This document shows positions 34,110 through 45,249 of a stretch of 64,000 nucleotides of DNA, one piece after another. The stretch lies in contig CAJNDS010000170.1 in assembly GCA_905221605.1 (NCBI GenBank), positions 143,840 to 207,839 on the forward strand, given 5' to 3'. The position numbers and the translations under genes are program-made. The notes under the pieces were generated by a model that made no database searches, was not told the DNA's origin, and was given only the letters and a program-made list of their open reading frames with translations. Source of the stretch: Symbiodinium natans. Taxonomy: Eukaryota; Sar; Dinophyceae; Suessiales; Symbiodiniaceae. Position 1 is the first letter of the stretch. The number at the start of each line of letters is the position of its first letter.

Positions 34110-35857
34110 GATTCAGACTCCCCGCTTTGACCAGTTGTTTTCCTCCCGCGCGCTTCTGCTCAACCACTTCCGAAGCGAAAGGTCCCGAGTCCTTCATGTT
34201 TGCCACGCCTTTACCTGGAAGCTTCAGTGCAGTGCCACTACTAAGCAAAGACAAGAAAAGACATGTTTGGTGCGCCAGTAAGCTCCAGGCGTGTCACCTC
34301 GCAAGCAAACTGCACTCAAGGCAAGAAAACAGAGTTGGCGCCTGCTACAACGTTGTTGCCTGCATCCGCATCGTCCAGCAAGCTTACGAGCTTTTCATCC
34401 TTTCGTGCAACTGTTCTCAAACAGATTCAATATATTCAAACCTCCTTACACAAACCGACTGGAAGCCTCCAGATCTTCCTGGCCACTTTGGCCACTTCCT
34501 GCGACCGTCGCAGCCGGGGCTGGCCTCTGCTGCCAAAAGCGTCTGCCGCTGCCTTGCTGCCCGAGGATTGCCGAGGCGATCTGAGGTGGTAGCTGCAAAG
34601 CCGCAGACGGTACACCTTTGCATATCACCGTGCAGAGCACCTTTAAGAAAATCACGAAAATCTGTTCGGCGTCAAATCTTCTGAGGTTGTGACCCTGGGC
34701 CTCCAGTTCTGCCTCTGCCGCTGCCTGTCACAGCACGTCACATCTCTTCACTGCCGTACTCTACCCTAATGTTGAAGTGAGCTCTGTAATGCAGGTGCTA
34801 GTGCCAGAAACGTTTTCGGTTGGGATTCACTCACGGTTTCCATTATGTTAGGTCGTCTAGGGCCTCGTGTCCTATTTCGGGCCGGGTCGTAATCCAAAAA
34901 GCGTTGCTTCCGAAAGATTGGTCTTGAGCGATGCTGTACGGCTGAGCCGAAAGAGCCTCAGAAGAGCCCCAAAACAAACCCAGGAGAGGGTAAGAAATGA
35001 CTTGTAGAGACCTAGAAATGGCCCCATCCACCCCCGCACAACCTTTACTATTGCGATACGTGTGTGGCGAACTTTTGTTCAGACCCAACGCCAGAACAAA
35101 TCCTGCAGGGGGTTCGTAAACGCACCTCAACATTAGCCTCAACATTACTCAATTCAGTACGGACTCAGCTGACAGGGGCAGCAGAGGCAGGATGCAAGAG
35201 AGTGAGGCAACTGGGCCAACACCAAAAGCGAAAGAATGCGCTTGAGATCGCTTGAGTGCATACGAGGCCTTCTCCGCCTCCTGCGCTGCATGCTCTGCGG
35301 ACACCGCTATTGTGGAATCTGCAGCAGGGACGCACATAGGATCAAACACGAAGTAAACACACGGGGAGCACAGCACAAAATCTCCAAGCATCAGCATGAA
35401 AAGATGAACTTTCAGGCCTTGCAGAGCCGACGCTGCCACTGCTGGCAGTGGAACAGATGAAGAGAAGGCCGCTGTCACTGTCGCCACTGATGGCTCCACC
35501 GCACTTCCACTGCCGGGGCTTGCCACCGTGGCCCGTGCACCGGGTTCGCTGGTAGCATGTGGTGGGAAGTGGCTCTGCTGATTCGGGTGTGCGCTGGGGG
35601 CAGAGTGTGCTTCGGCAGCGCTTCGTGATTTGATGCCGCCACCTTCCTTCTGATTCTCTGATCCGCGGAGCGCCCGGGACTCAGAGCGATTCAGCCTGGC
35701 CTGCAGGTCCTCGATCTCCTGCTTCATCTGCATCTCGTTGTTTGTCAGCAAGCGCACCTGTGGAGCTGTATATAAACATTTCAAGAGAAGCCATCTCCGA
35801 AACTTGAACTCTTCATGGTGCCTCCTTCTCAAGGCTGCTTAGCTTCTGCGATGCGAC
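34110..35857 (-). CDS. Unidentified coiled-coil gene, at least six exons
   Basis: The minus-strand exons that can be set are 35,857-35,822 (VASQKLSSLEKE), 35,757-35,418 (starts VRLLTNNEMQMKQEIEDLQA, then Ser/Ala/Pro-rich) and 35,318-35,269 (STIAVSAEHAAQEAEK). They join in frame through introns with GC donors and CACAG or TGCAG acceptors. The first two form a heptad coiled coil. Further likely exons follow: about 34,625-34,470 (SAALQLPPQIASAILGQQGS), about 34,410-34,330 (DEKLVSLLDDADAGNNVVAG) and about 34,235-34,110 (PGKGVANMKDSGPFASEVVE, stop near 34,110). No family was named. Its 3' end is close to the 5' end of the oxygenase gene on the same strand. The later exons could belong to a different gene. 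Confidence 0.48.
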
Positions 35858-36228
35858 CTGGGGCCAAAAACAGGATGCTACCATAAAAAGTGACTACACA
35901 ATATGAAATGATTCGTGCGCATTGGGGACGATTCCGGAATATTCAACTCAAGATACTTTGATCTGATGCTCATGACCGTCGTATGGCTTGTCGGCACGTT
36001 CCTTGAGGTCAATTTGTTAGACGTATCAGCTGTCACCGCGGGGCATGACGGTTTATATATGATTGATTCCTTAACTCATTAAGAAAGCCTGCACTTCCGA
36101 GACGAAAAGGGCTAAACTTGCAGAGCATTCAAGACGGTAATAGGTCCCTTCTTGGCTTGGCAAGTGGCGCTGTTGATTAGGATGGGTAGTTGGAGCACAC
36201 GTTCAGTGAGGATTAAAGTACTGCAGAT

Positions 36229-36887
36229 CTACATCAACATTCTGCAGCGCAACGGACTGGAACTGTCGTCAAGGCACACCGAGTGAGGCCACGGCCCAGC
36301 GCTCTTGGAGAGCTTCTTGAGAAGCTGAGAGGCCTGCATGGCACATTTTGGTCTTGTTGGTGCATTCCGACTGCACCACGCCAGCCTGCAGATTGTGCAC
36401 CGGAGCTTGTGGCAGCCAATTGGGGTACCTGGGCAGCATCCAATAACATATTCGTTCCATGACACGCAATTGCGAGCAAAGACTCGTCAACATGAAGAGG
36501 AAGAAACAAACTCGGTGATGCCTTGATGGAATCACCTGTTTCGCATCGATGACATCTAATGCTGGTGTCAAACGTCTCCTGTCCGCAAACAAGTCCACAA
36601 ACAATACACGTTTTAGCAAGCAAGATTTACGTATTTGCCGTTCACGGTTCAAAGCCAGGCATTAAACCGCTTCCAGCCTGTGCATCAAATCCACCTTGCT
36701 GGAATGTGTGCAGAACTCTGCCACCATCCTGACACGAGATTGAAGGCGGCAGCTTGCGATTTCCTTCATTTCCGCAATCCTCTTCTGCTGTGCTTGACCC
36801 ATGCTCACACAAAACAAAACACAGCAACATTCTTATTGGCTCATGACAGCGCAGCTTCTTGGAGAAAAACAAACGGACTATGACCAT
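36229..36887 (-). CDS. Candidate exons with a Cys-rich (zinc-ribbon-like) segment
   Basis: The minus frame at 36,623-36,300 starts with CIVCG and later has RCHRCE, a spacing that could form a zinc ribbon. An overlapping frame at 36,430-36,240 (CHKLRCTICRLAWC) is also Cys-rich. Upstream, 36,820-36,650 reads SCQDGGRVLHTFQQGGFDAQ. Which frame is used is unclear and no family was identified. Confidence 0.3.
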
Positions 36888-37026
36888 GCCACAGCAACAT
36901 CACTCGAGAAAACGACCAAAACTTGCTGCAAGCTGGCCATGTTCGTGCTAGCATCAATCCGTACTAATCAACAAAATGCTGGCCTCATCGACACACACCA
37001 CACGAACCGCCTCAGAATCAGCGCGG

Positions 37027-37330
37027 CTAAACATGGGTGACTCTGCGATGGTCATGCCCCAAGAAGCTCAAGGGCACCACGTAAGTTGCAAATGACGGCT
37101 GTGCCGAACAAGCTGTGCGTACCTCTGCTGCACGATGCTGCACGTGCATTTCCCAACGCCCCAAAACTTTTTCCAACACCAACAGGGATCCGCGCGATGC
37201 AATGGGAAGCTTCACCAACCCAGGCAGAAACCTGACCAACAACAAGGCTCCCTCTTGAAAGTGCTTTAAGCTCAGCCCTGACATCTTCTGCAATCTTCTG
37301 CAATCACTCTGCTCACGTGCAGAAAGAAAC
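37027..37330 (-). CDS. Candidate exon, unidentified
   Basis: The minus frame encodes QKIAEDVRAELKALSRGSLV and then GEASHCIARIPVGVGKSFGA. It looks protein-like but has no domain known to me. A second frame over 37,027-37,578 is open too, so confidence is low. Confidence 0.3.
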
Positions 37331-37599
37331 AAAAGGCGCGGACGCAATTTCCAGGCCCGAACCTCACCACTCCTCTGGAAACCTTGGGTTGCATACTGAC
37401 TAAACCGGAACCATGGGAAATGCACTAAGGCAACGGCCAAAGTCGAACACGCCGGAAGCAGTAGATGCGCAAGTAGGACAATAATCTGGCTGCAACATAG
37501 CACAGTACTCTGGCTGCAAATACAAGCTTCGTCCCTTCCGATTCTAATTGTATGCATCAACGCATGCGTCAACATCACACGTGCACACTGAGCTAGCTC

Positions 37600-38090
37600 T
37601 CAACCAGCGAGCCTTCTTCATTGCTGACAGTTGCGACGCTCCGCGCGACCCTGAAAGGAATGGCACTGCCGTTGCGACACTCTGCATTCAAACCTCAAAA
37701 CATGCATGTGAAGGCAGCCTGCAACGGCAGGATTGAGCGGACGTGCTTTTGAACAGCAGAGCCGTGAGCACACATCAATCCGCACGCGACTGATTCGAAA
37801 AGCAACCTTTGTTTGGGTTGACCTCAAAAAGAGCATTCCATGAACAAACGCAAATAATCCTGTGTCTTTTGACAGGTTCGTTCGACATTGCTGTGGTTAC
37901 GACACGGTTGCTTCACGTTCATTCGCAAGATTCTGAACTCCGTTGTTGTTCAAGTACAAGCATTTTCACAAAAACGAAAATCTTCAAACAAAACAGTCAC
38001 CAAAAGATACGAAACCGGGACACTGTGGAAATGCACTTTGTAAGCATTCATAACATTTCATGCTGCTAAGCCCAACGTGGTGCGCACGAG
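37600..38090. other. No recognisable gene
   Basis: Ordinary mixed sequence with short frames only. Confidence 0.4.
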
Positions 38091-38154
38091 GGGCTGCATC
38101 CGGGGACCCTTCGGCGAAGGGGGCTTCGAAGCCTTCCGAAGCCTTCGAAGCTGA

Positions 38155-38330
38155 AGGGTGAAGGGGGGGGTTGGGAGGGGGGTTGGGGGCAGGTGGGGGG
38201 GGGGTTGGGGGGGGGTTGGGGGGGGGGGTTGGGGGGGTTGGGGGTTTGGGGGGGGGGGGGGGGTGGGGGGAGGGTTGAAGGGAGGAAGGTGAACGTTTCA
38301 AAGGGGGGGACGAAAATTAAGAACCCCCCC
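38155..38330. repeat. G-run tract (GGGGGTTGGGGG)n
   Basis: About 120 bp of G-runs of 5 to 14 separated by TT or single bases on the plus strand. A quadruplex-prone purine tract. A C/G-run hairpin-like copy lies at 38,585-38,665 (GGGGTGGGGTTGCGCC and C-runs). Confidence 0.95.
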
Positions 38331-38750
38331 TTCCTTACCCCTTAACCCTCCCTTGTAAAAAAAACAAAAACAAGAAACAAGGGGAGGGGGAATTTAAACT
38401 AATTATCTATTTTGTCTTTTCGAATAAGGAACATAACAAACAAAAACAAGAAGGGAGGTGGAATTGAGCCAATTCTCTACCTTTCTGATTCTCGAATAAT
38501 GAACACAAGAAACAAAAGCTAAAAACGAGAGGGGTGGAATTTAGAATAAATATCTACTTTTCTATTTGCGAATACGAAGGGCTGCGCCCCCTCCAACCCC
38601 CCGCTTTGTGGGAACAGCAAACAGGGGGGGGGGTGGGGTTGCGCCCCCCCCAACCCCCCGGCTTTTTTGAAAACATCAAAAACAGCAAACGAAAGGGGTG
38701 GAATTTAAACTAATTCTCTACTTCTCTGCTCATTCGAACAATGACACATT
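38330..38750 (+). repeat. About four diverged copies of a ~70-bp unit
   Basis: Each copy reads roughly AACAAGAAGGGAGGTGGAATT, then an AAT..TCTACTTTTCTGATT segment and CGAATAATGAACA. Copies begin near 38,375, 38,445, 38,510 and 38,685. The third and fourth are separated by the G/C-run block. Confidence 0.75.
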
Positions 38751-38753
38751 ATA

Positions 38754-39945
38754 GACCATGTCATCCATAACGTATTTACAAATCACTCCACATCCGTGAC
38801 GATAAGACATCGAACAACAACACTTCGGGCAATCACGCTTTTCATTCTTGTTGCACGGCACAGCCGAGTCAGGGGAATATTCAAAGTAGGACGGACACAT
38901 GGAGTGTCGCACGGTAGCACTTAGAGTGCTCGCATCACACTGAGAATGTAATGCCACATGACTCGAGGGCACAACTGATACACGCATATCACCCCACAGC
39001 ACCCCACAAAACGGGGCGGCGGGCGGGTTGGGCGGGAGAAAAAATTTGCTTCAGGTTGCAAGAGCCTAAATCTTGCCCGAGCAAAACTCACATGAACAGC
39101 AAATTTTTCCAAAACCACTTGACATATAAGACATCATTCAAAAAATTGCGGAAAACGTTATGGACCAGAAGCAACATGCTTTGTTTGACATGTTTCTATA
39201 AAACACTGTCACGCCAGCATGAACGTATGCTTATTGACCATGTCATCCATAATGTATGTACAAATCACTCCACATCTGTGAATATAAGACATCGAACAAC
39301 AACACTTCAGGCAATCACGCTCTTCATGTTTGTTGCGCAGCACAGCCGAGTCAGGGGAATGTTCAAAGCAGGACGGACACATGGAGTGTCGCACGGTAGC
39401 ACTTAGAGTGCTCGCATCACACTAACAGTGCAACGCCGCATGACTCGAGCGCACAACCGATGCACGCATATCACCCCATAGCAAAACGGGGCGGGCTGGG
39501 CGGGAGAAAAAAATTTGCTTCAGGTCGCAAGTGAGCCCAAATCTTGCCCGAGCAAAACTGACATGCTCACATGTGCAGCAAATCTTTCCAAAACCACTTG
39601 ACAAATAAGACATCATTCAAAAAATTGCGGAAAACGTTATGGACCAAAAGCAACATGCTTTTGTTTGACATGTTTCTAGAACACTGTCACGCAAGCATGA
39701 ACGTATGCTTATAGACCATGTCATCCCTAACGTAACAAAAATCACTCCACATCCGTGAATATAAGACATCGAACAACAACACTTCAGGCAATCACGCTCT
39801 TCATTTTTGTTGCACGGCACAGCCGAATCAGGGGAATATTCAAAGTAGGACGTGTCGCGCGGTAGCACTTAGAGTGCTCGCATCACACTGAGAGTGTAAC
39901 GCCACATGACTCGGGCGTACAACTGATGCACGCATATCACCCCGC
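38754..39945 (-). repeat. ~480-bp tandem repeat, 2.5 copies, with a small Cys-rich frame
   Basis: The word GACCATGTCATCC starts copies at 38,754, 39,236 and 39,714, so the period is 478-482 bp. The last copy ends at about 39,945. Each copy encodes on the minus strand a short peptide with MCPSYFEYSPDSAVPC-like and DCxKCCCSMSY motifs ending in GVICxYxMDDMV. Replacement changes between copies are common and one copy is truncated in frame, so I see no sign of selection for protein. The array abuts the RNase H relic at 39,955. Confidence 0.9.
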
Positions 39946-39954
39946 TCGACTGTG

Positions 39955-40760
39955 CTAAGTTGAAGCAAGAGTTTTATCCGACAGGAAACAGGTCACACTG
40001 TCCACCACGACATTGGGAAGGAAACTCAACTCATCCCACCTCCTGCGCGAAGGCGGGTCTGCTAAGTTGCTATGGCTCGGCACTCTGTGGAACTGTGGCA
40101 AGCAAGGATTGGCCTCATCTGCCAGCTCCAAATGAAGCAACAGTTCTCTCCAACTGGCATCACGCGAGCAGCCATTTATGCACGAACTCAAGGCCAGAAT
40201 GGGGGTCGACGAAGAAGAAGAAACACCGTAGTCCCCCAATCGAAGACTTCCACAGAATGCGGGCCATAACCACAGCATAGCGCTCGGTCTGTCCAATGAT
40301 GCGCTTACTGCCCGATGCTCAATTAATTACTCACACTGCACTCAGGCACAACAGCACCAAAAGTTCGTACAACGTGAGTGCGCAGATCAATGAGCACTCC
40401 ACCGACAGAGGCCTTAAAGGTTTCACCGCTCGGCTCACATGCTCCATCCGTGAAGACCAGCACTGGCGACGAACACGGTGAAGTTACAGTACAATGGACC
40501 TTACGGAACTTCACGTGTGACAACCGTGCCCTTAGCCAGCACCTCATCAGCTTGTTCACAATCGACGCTGCTCTGTCCGACTTGTTCCCTGCAGTGACCC
40601 AAGACCAGCCTCCAAGCGTCTCAGTACCTGTGCCAAACAGTTTCTTCTGGTCAAAACCAAAAAGATCCATCACTGCATGAACCACTTGGTCCGTTTTGCC
40701 CGAAGACCGGAATTCGTCACAGCAGCAAGTCGCCAACACCTTACTGCCTGAACTTCCCAT
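39955..40760 (-). pseudogene. Decayed retroelement RNase H region
   Basis: Two minus frames together look like the RNase H and C-terminal part of a retroelement polyprotein. 40,760-40,323 contains PVLVFTDGACEPSGETFKAS and GGVLID (catalytic Asp in FTDGA). 40,296-39,955 contains QFHRVPSHSNLADPPSRR, the typical end block. The frame is broken between them and the start is missing. The style matches dinoflagellate DIRS/Gypsy-like elements; the assignment to one of these is inference. Confidence 0.65.
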
Positions 40761-40769
40761 TCAGGCAAC

Positions 40770-41025
40770 GCACACTGCATGACCTCATGTGTATGTATCT
40801 GGAGAAGAGAAGGCGAACCACCTGCCCCGAAAACCCTTTGGGTTAGGGTATCCGGTTCCACAACGCACTTTCCCTCTCCTTTCACGGGTGCTGCTCTGAG
40901 CAACGGTTGGCTGTCTAAGAGAGGAGATCCCATAGCGTTTGGCCAACACACACTGCATGACCCAACCTTTTCCCGAATGCTCTGCAGAAGGATTCCCGTT
41001 TTAAAGTTGGTCTGGGAGGTTACCC
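40770..41025 (-). other. Possible further retroelement remnant
   Basis: A long minus frame (41,254-40,670) continues upstream of the RNase H relic but has no recognisable motif, and its first third is read from a simple repeat. It may be linker or decayed coding sequence. Confidence 0.25.
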
Positions 41026-41027
41026 AA

Positions 41028-41545
41028 CGTCGTTGCGTTGTGTCCGCAAAGCGTCCGCAAAGCGTCCGCAGAGCGTTCGCAAGCGTCCGCAAGCGTCCGC
41101 AAATAAGCGTTCGCAAGCGTCCGCGAGTGGCGTAACGCGTGCTGTTGAGGGGTCGAAGTCCACAGGACGCGCGCCGACGCGGCGTTCCGTGGCGTTCCGA
41201 ATCCGTCAAGCTAAAAGGGACAATTCCACAGGACGCGCGCCGACGCGGCGTCAAGCTAAGGGGGAATGACGCGGCGCTCCGTCGCGTTCCAAATCCGTCA
41301 AGCTAAGGGGGAAGGAATTCCACAGGGCGCGCGCCGTCGCGGCGTTCTGTAGCGTTCCGAATCCGTCAAGCTAAGGGGAAATCCACAGGATGCGCGCCGA
41401 CGCGGCGTTCTGTGGCGTTCCGAATCCGTCAAGCCAAGGGGAATCCCAGGACGCGCTTGGCGTTCCGCGGCGTTCCGACTCCGTCAAGCTAAGGGGGGAA
41501 TCCACAGGACGCGCGCCGACGCGGCGTTCCGTCGCGTTCACAAGA
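41028..41545. repeat. GC-rich satellite with GACGCGGCGTTCCG and GCGTCCGCAA units
   Basis: 41,028-41,110 holds about eight copies of GCGTCCGCAA-like 10-mers. 41,150-41,545 holds about six copies of a 55-75 bp unit: CACAGGACGCGCGCCGACGC, GGCGTTCCGTGGCGTTCCG, AATCCGTCAAGCTAAGGGGG. Copies vary in length by deletion. Confidence 0.9.
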
Positions 41546-41769
41546 CTTTTATTACGACAGCCAGCCTAAGGCAAACTCACAGCGAGCCTGTTCTTTTGAC
41601 TGGTGGCGCAACGGCTGAGCAATGCAAAGCAAAGAAGCTGAGCAGCAAAGCTGTTGCTGGAGCCCCAAAAAGACTGCCAGGAAAAAGGGGAGTCTCGCTG
41701 CGCAACCACCAATTGAAACGGTGAGACGAGCCTGTTATGCACTGTTCAGAGCTGTGAACATCTCTTGCT

Positions 41770-42275
41770 ACGAATGTCTGGCCTCAGATTGCTTTGCTTC
41801 ATTGTGTATCTGCAGTTACACCTGGTGGACGAATGGCAGTTCGCATCCCAAGCTGGACAGATAACACAGGAGCTGAGTCAGTCAGCAACAAGCTGTTACA
41901 TCTTCGCACCCCTTGGGGGTGTTTGCTCAAAGACAGCGCTTTTAAGCTGCTTTTCGGGTCTTGAATGGATACCTCATTTTCAGGCCCCAGGAATCAATTA
42001 GCTGATTGGTTGTCCAGATGGAATGGTCATGATGCCTTGCCCGCTGCGATTCTGGAACAATTCCGCATTCGTCTGGATTTGAGACAGCTTTGGTTTCGGG
42101 AACACTGTACCTCCCTTTGTCCTGTGGAGGTGGACCTAGGCTGGGATTTACCCAGCTCCGGCTCTTCGAGTTTCAGGACAACGACGATTCGCCAGATCCA
42201 GCAGCTCAATGAGCCTCATTTGGAATGTGGAATGATGCTTTTTACGGCCTCCCCAAACTTTTCGGGGACATGCCA
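41770..42275 (+). pseudogene. Retroelement RNase H / C-terminal fragment, plus strand
   Basis: The plus frame includes LEWIPHFQAPG and then, after a stop and frame change, NQLADWLSRWNGHDALPA. The N-x-x-A-D-W-L-S-R block is the usual end of RNase H in DIRS and Gypsy-type elements. It faces the reverse transcriptase relic at 42.4-43.1 kb, so the two cannot come from one uninterrupted copy. A 46-bp duplication (TACGGCCTCCCCA..) is at 42,242-42,322. Confidence 0.55.
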
Positions 42276-42439
42276 TGCGATGGAATCCTTACGGCCTCCC
42301 CATGCTTTGCGGGGACATGCCAGAGTTTACACCAATGCAGCCAAAACTGAAGGAAAGCAACACTATTGGCGGAGAGTTTTCGCTTTACCTGTGCCGGGTC
42401 CGCAACCCTAAGCCAGACTCTCTTGAAGGAAAGAACAAC

Positions 42440-43120
42440 TTAACAGATTTTCTTCTGGCGAATAGGGAGACGTCTGACCTCAAGCAGCTTCGCTCCAACA
42501 GGAATGACTGTGCCCGTAGGGGAACGGACGAAACGCATGTGCTCGTCGACGCAGTCGAACACTTCCTTAAAATAATGCGGGTCCAGGCTGCGGTTGGTGG
42601 CCGGGGGGCAATGAATGTCTTTGTAAAGAACTCCGACCCATGGCCTCACAAGACCTGCCACCTTGTGCAAATCCCGCTTGTGCACATTCTTCGGATCGGC
42701 CAGCAACTTCTGGACATGGAGATGCAGTTTCAAGTTTTCTGCGCGGAATTGAAAAGCAACCTGCGCGAACCAGCCAATCCATACCACCTGAGGTCCCAGA
42801 CAAAGCAGCACACAAAAAGCAAGGATGAGAGATGCTGTGGCATCCAACGTGGAAGCATCCTGGGTGACGAAGAAATCGTCCACATACAGCATCAGGGGGA
42901 GTGCCGAATGAAAACCAACAGATGTTGAGCGCGTACGAAGAAGAACCCAAGGCGGGCCCACCAAGGTGCTGAAAAGCACGCTCCAAATGAGCAAACGTGA
43001 TGAAAATAATGCTGACCATCACACTGCACCCCGAGGAGACTTTGTCCAGCTCGGACACCTGGCGGCACGGCCCGTACTAGCTGGAGGGCATGGCACTTGT
43101 ACTGAGCGCACTTCACTGTT
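42440..43120 (-). pseudogene. Decayed reverse transcriptase
   Basis: The minus frame 42,994-42,440 contains ALPLMLYVDDFFVTQDAST, the YVDD catalytic box of a reverse transcriptase, followed by helices with LLADPKNVHKRDLHKVAGLV and RPWVGVLYKDIHCPPATN. This thumb/connection-like text is what I expect in dinoflagellate DIRS-like elements. The N-terminal fingers region is not recognisable and an overlapping frame (43,058-42,567) is also open, so the gene is broken. Confidence 0.68.
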
Positions 43121-43169
43121 GCAAAGAGTTGACACGCTGCACGGGTGGGAGAGGTAGGCATACTCAGTA

Positions 43170-44225
43170 ATGGGGCAATTATGCAAAGGCCTAACCTTTG
43201 CTGCGTTCACGCTCTTACTAGCAGACAAAGGCCAGTGCAATGCGCAAAGCACTTCCTTGGCGTTCTCGCTCCCTGATTTGGCAAAGTTCCAAAAGGGGAC
43301 GCCGTGCCACAACAGGCGCAAGAATTCTGACTGGATCCTCTCCGTGGTGTGGAAAAGAAGACAGAAGGTTTGCACCCAAGAGCTGTTTGCGCAAATCCAA
43401 CATGGAGTAGAAAGTTAGTAAGCTAGCAAAAAAGTTGCAAGTCACCAAGATCAGTTGGTGGAGACATTGGAACATGTGGCGATCAAAAGTAAGGCACTTG
43501 TGCTTAAGAAACACTTTTGCCTTGGGTGGAAAGAAAGTCTGGATTCTAGGGCAAATAAAAGAGAAAGGGGACTACCAGGGAGCCTCTACCATTTGCTCAA
43601 TGAAGGGAAAGGCAACAAGTGCGAATTTATTTTCACTAAACCTTTAACTTTGCGGTGCATGTGAAGATCCATTGCACCCAGTCAGAATCCATGGTGCGTC
43701 ACTTCCGTTCTATGTTTTCTACCGAGTTGTTTAGTTTAATATCTGTTGGGAACGCCCGTTTCCTTCCGCAAGCACGGAATTTTGAGTTTCTTGCGCATAT
43801 GTGCAGTGCAGATAGCTTCGGCAAAAGGTATCTGCATCTGCAACAAAGACTGTTCCAACTTCAGGAAACTGAGCAGAGGATTGTACAATCACCTGCACTT
43901 GTAGAAGATTCAAAGATCGAAATGCAGTCGCACCTCAGATCAGTGGGAACAGCTTGGCACCTGGTTGGGTTAATAAGGTACCATTTTTCTGTACACCACT
44001 TGACGAATGTACCTCTTACGCTCGCCTTCGTCTCTTCCGTTTGCGCACTATTTCATTGTTCTGGCCAGCTGAGAATGTGCTGCTGCCAGGCGGAAGCCAG
44101 AACTTTAATGGGCAGCAAATAATCCTTCTCACCCTCCAATGCTGGATTAAGGCAGCTTGTGGCCTTGCATCCAGCCAATATCGGCCTCCATGAAAGACAC
44201 CCCTTGCAACCGATCAAGGTTCACT
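43170..44225. other. No identified gene
   Basis: A 155-codon plus frame at 43,655-44,122 has no known domain. Likely decayed mobile-element or intergenic sequence. Confidence 0.35.
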
Positions 44226-44232
44226 GAGCTTT

Positions 44233-44254
44233 TCCGTAACCCCTTTGGCTCAAG
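44233..44254 (+). other. Spliced-leader relic (19 of 22 positions)
   Basis: TCCGTAACCCCTTTGGCTCAAG compared with the known dinoflagellate spliced leader DCCGTAGCCATTTTGGCTCAAG differs at three positions (7, 10 and 11). By my estimate at least 19 of 22 matches on either strand is expected about 3 in 10,000 windows of this size. Such relics mark cDNA copies of trans-spliced mRNAs that returned to the genome. Confidence 0.65.
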
Positions 44255-44639
44255 GTCGCGTTTGCTCGAGGTGGTTAAGCCACCAGTGAACCGTAGGAAG
44301 GGTGGAAGGCCGTTGCTAAAGGTTTGACCTTGCTTGGAACCCTACTCGTAGTTAGCGGCCCCCTTTGAGGCTGCCGCGATACTTTGTCGACCACCATTCC
44401 TCGGGTTCGAGTCGTAGCTTCGACCTGGACCAAACAGTCACTTGCGTTTCTCGTGAATCCGACCTGGAGATTTATTTGCTCCCGATGCTTTATTTCTCCA
44501 CAGTAACACTTCAGGTGCCGGTGTGCTTTTTCAACTCTGCACTTATGCTTGGGTACTGAAGTGGATGCAAGCCTTCATGTCAAAGTGGTTGGGACCCACA
44601 CATGCTTTGAACGTTACTTTGCATTCTTGCAAGGCTACC

Positions 44640-44976
44640 CAGCTTTAGAAGCTTCGGGCCCTTAGGGCCATCATTTTGGACTCGGTTGCTTTATGTGGTC
44701 GAGATGATGTTTGGCTTGTTGCTTTGGCTTCTCTGCAAGAAATGGAGGACTTTGCTGCGCAACGCAAGCTGAACTTCCAGCTCGCCCCATCTAAACCAGT
44801 TTCTAAAGCCTTGCTTTTGACAACATCTGCCTTCAGGACAGTTGGAGCTGATAAAGAAGCCGAGGCTCCTGCTAAGACTCCAGACACCGGGAGCTTGCCA
44901 GTCCAGCTTGGGTGATGCTAACAAGTTCAAGTTTTTGCTTTTAAGACAGGCATTACAGGCATTGTACATGTTCAAG
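44640..44976 (+). pseudogene. Host frame interrupted by the copia element
   Basis: Plus frames here contain VWLVALASLQEMEDFAAQRK and, in an overlapping frame, KFKFLLLRQALQALYMFK reaching the insertion point. Reading from that second frame across the target duplication into 54,878-55,017 (LLRHFAQAKANWLVARKIAL) keeps the frame open for about 45 more codons. This was coding, or at least open, sequence before insertion. The family is unknown. Confidence 0.4.
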
Positions 44977-45142
44977 TGTGGAAGATTGTGGCTGATCAGT
45001 GATGTTTTTGTCATGTTTTGGATCAGCTTGCATAGGTTTGTTTTGCTTCGGAGTGATTGGGAATCCGTGTGATCCCATCCTCGATGGTTTATGCCTCGTT
45101 GATTTCCAAGGAAATCATACGAGTGTGTTTTTGCCCAATACG

Positions 45143-45152
45143 CTATTTAAAG
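45143..45152 (+). promoter_or_regulatory. Possible core promoter in the LTR
   Basis: CTATTTAAAG is the only TATA-like word in the LTR, with GTGCAGTGTGTAGG about 15 bp downstream. The same sequence is in the 3' LTR near 54,668. Dinoflagellate promoters usually lack TATA, so this is tentative. Confidence 0.25.
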
Positions 45153-45237
45153 TGAGTGTGCAGTGTGTAGGAACTTCGTTCTGAAGCTGAGTTTAAGCTC
45201 ACAAGAGAGAATTCGTTTAGTTTGTGCACTTCGTGAC

Positions 45238-45249
45238 TTTTGGCTCAAG
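45238..45249 (+). other. Spliced-leader 3'-end word in the 5' LTR
   Basis: TTTTGGCTCAAG equals the last 12 nt of the dinoflagellate spliced leader and is repeated in the 3' LTR at 54,763-54,774. Upstream bases do not match the leader. Confidence 0.5.
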
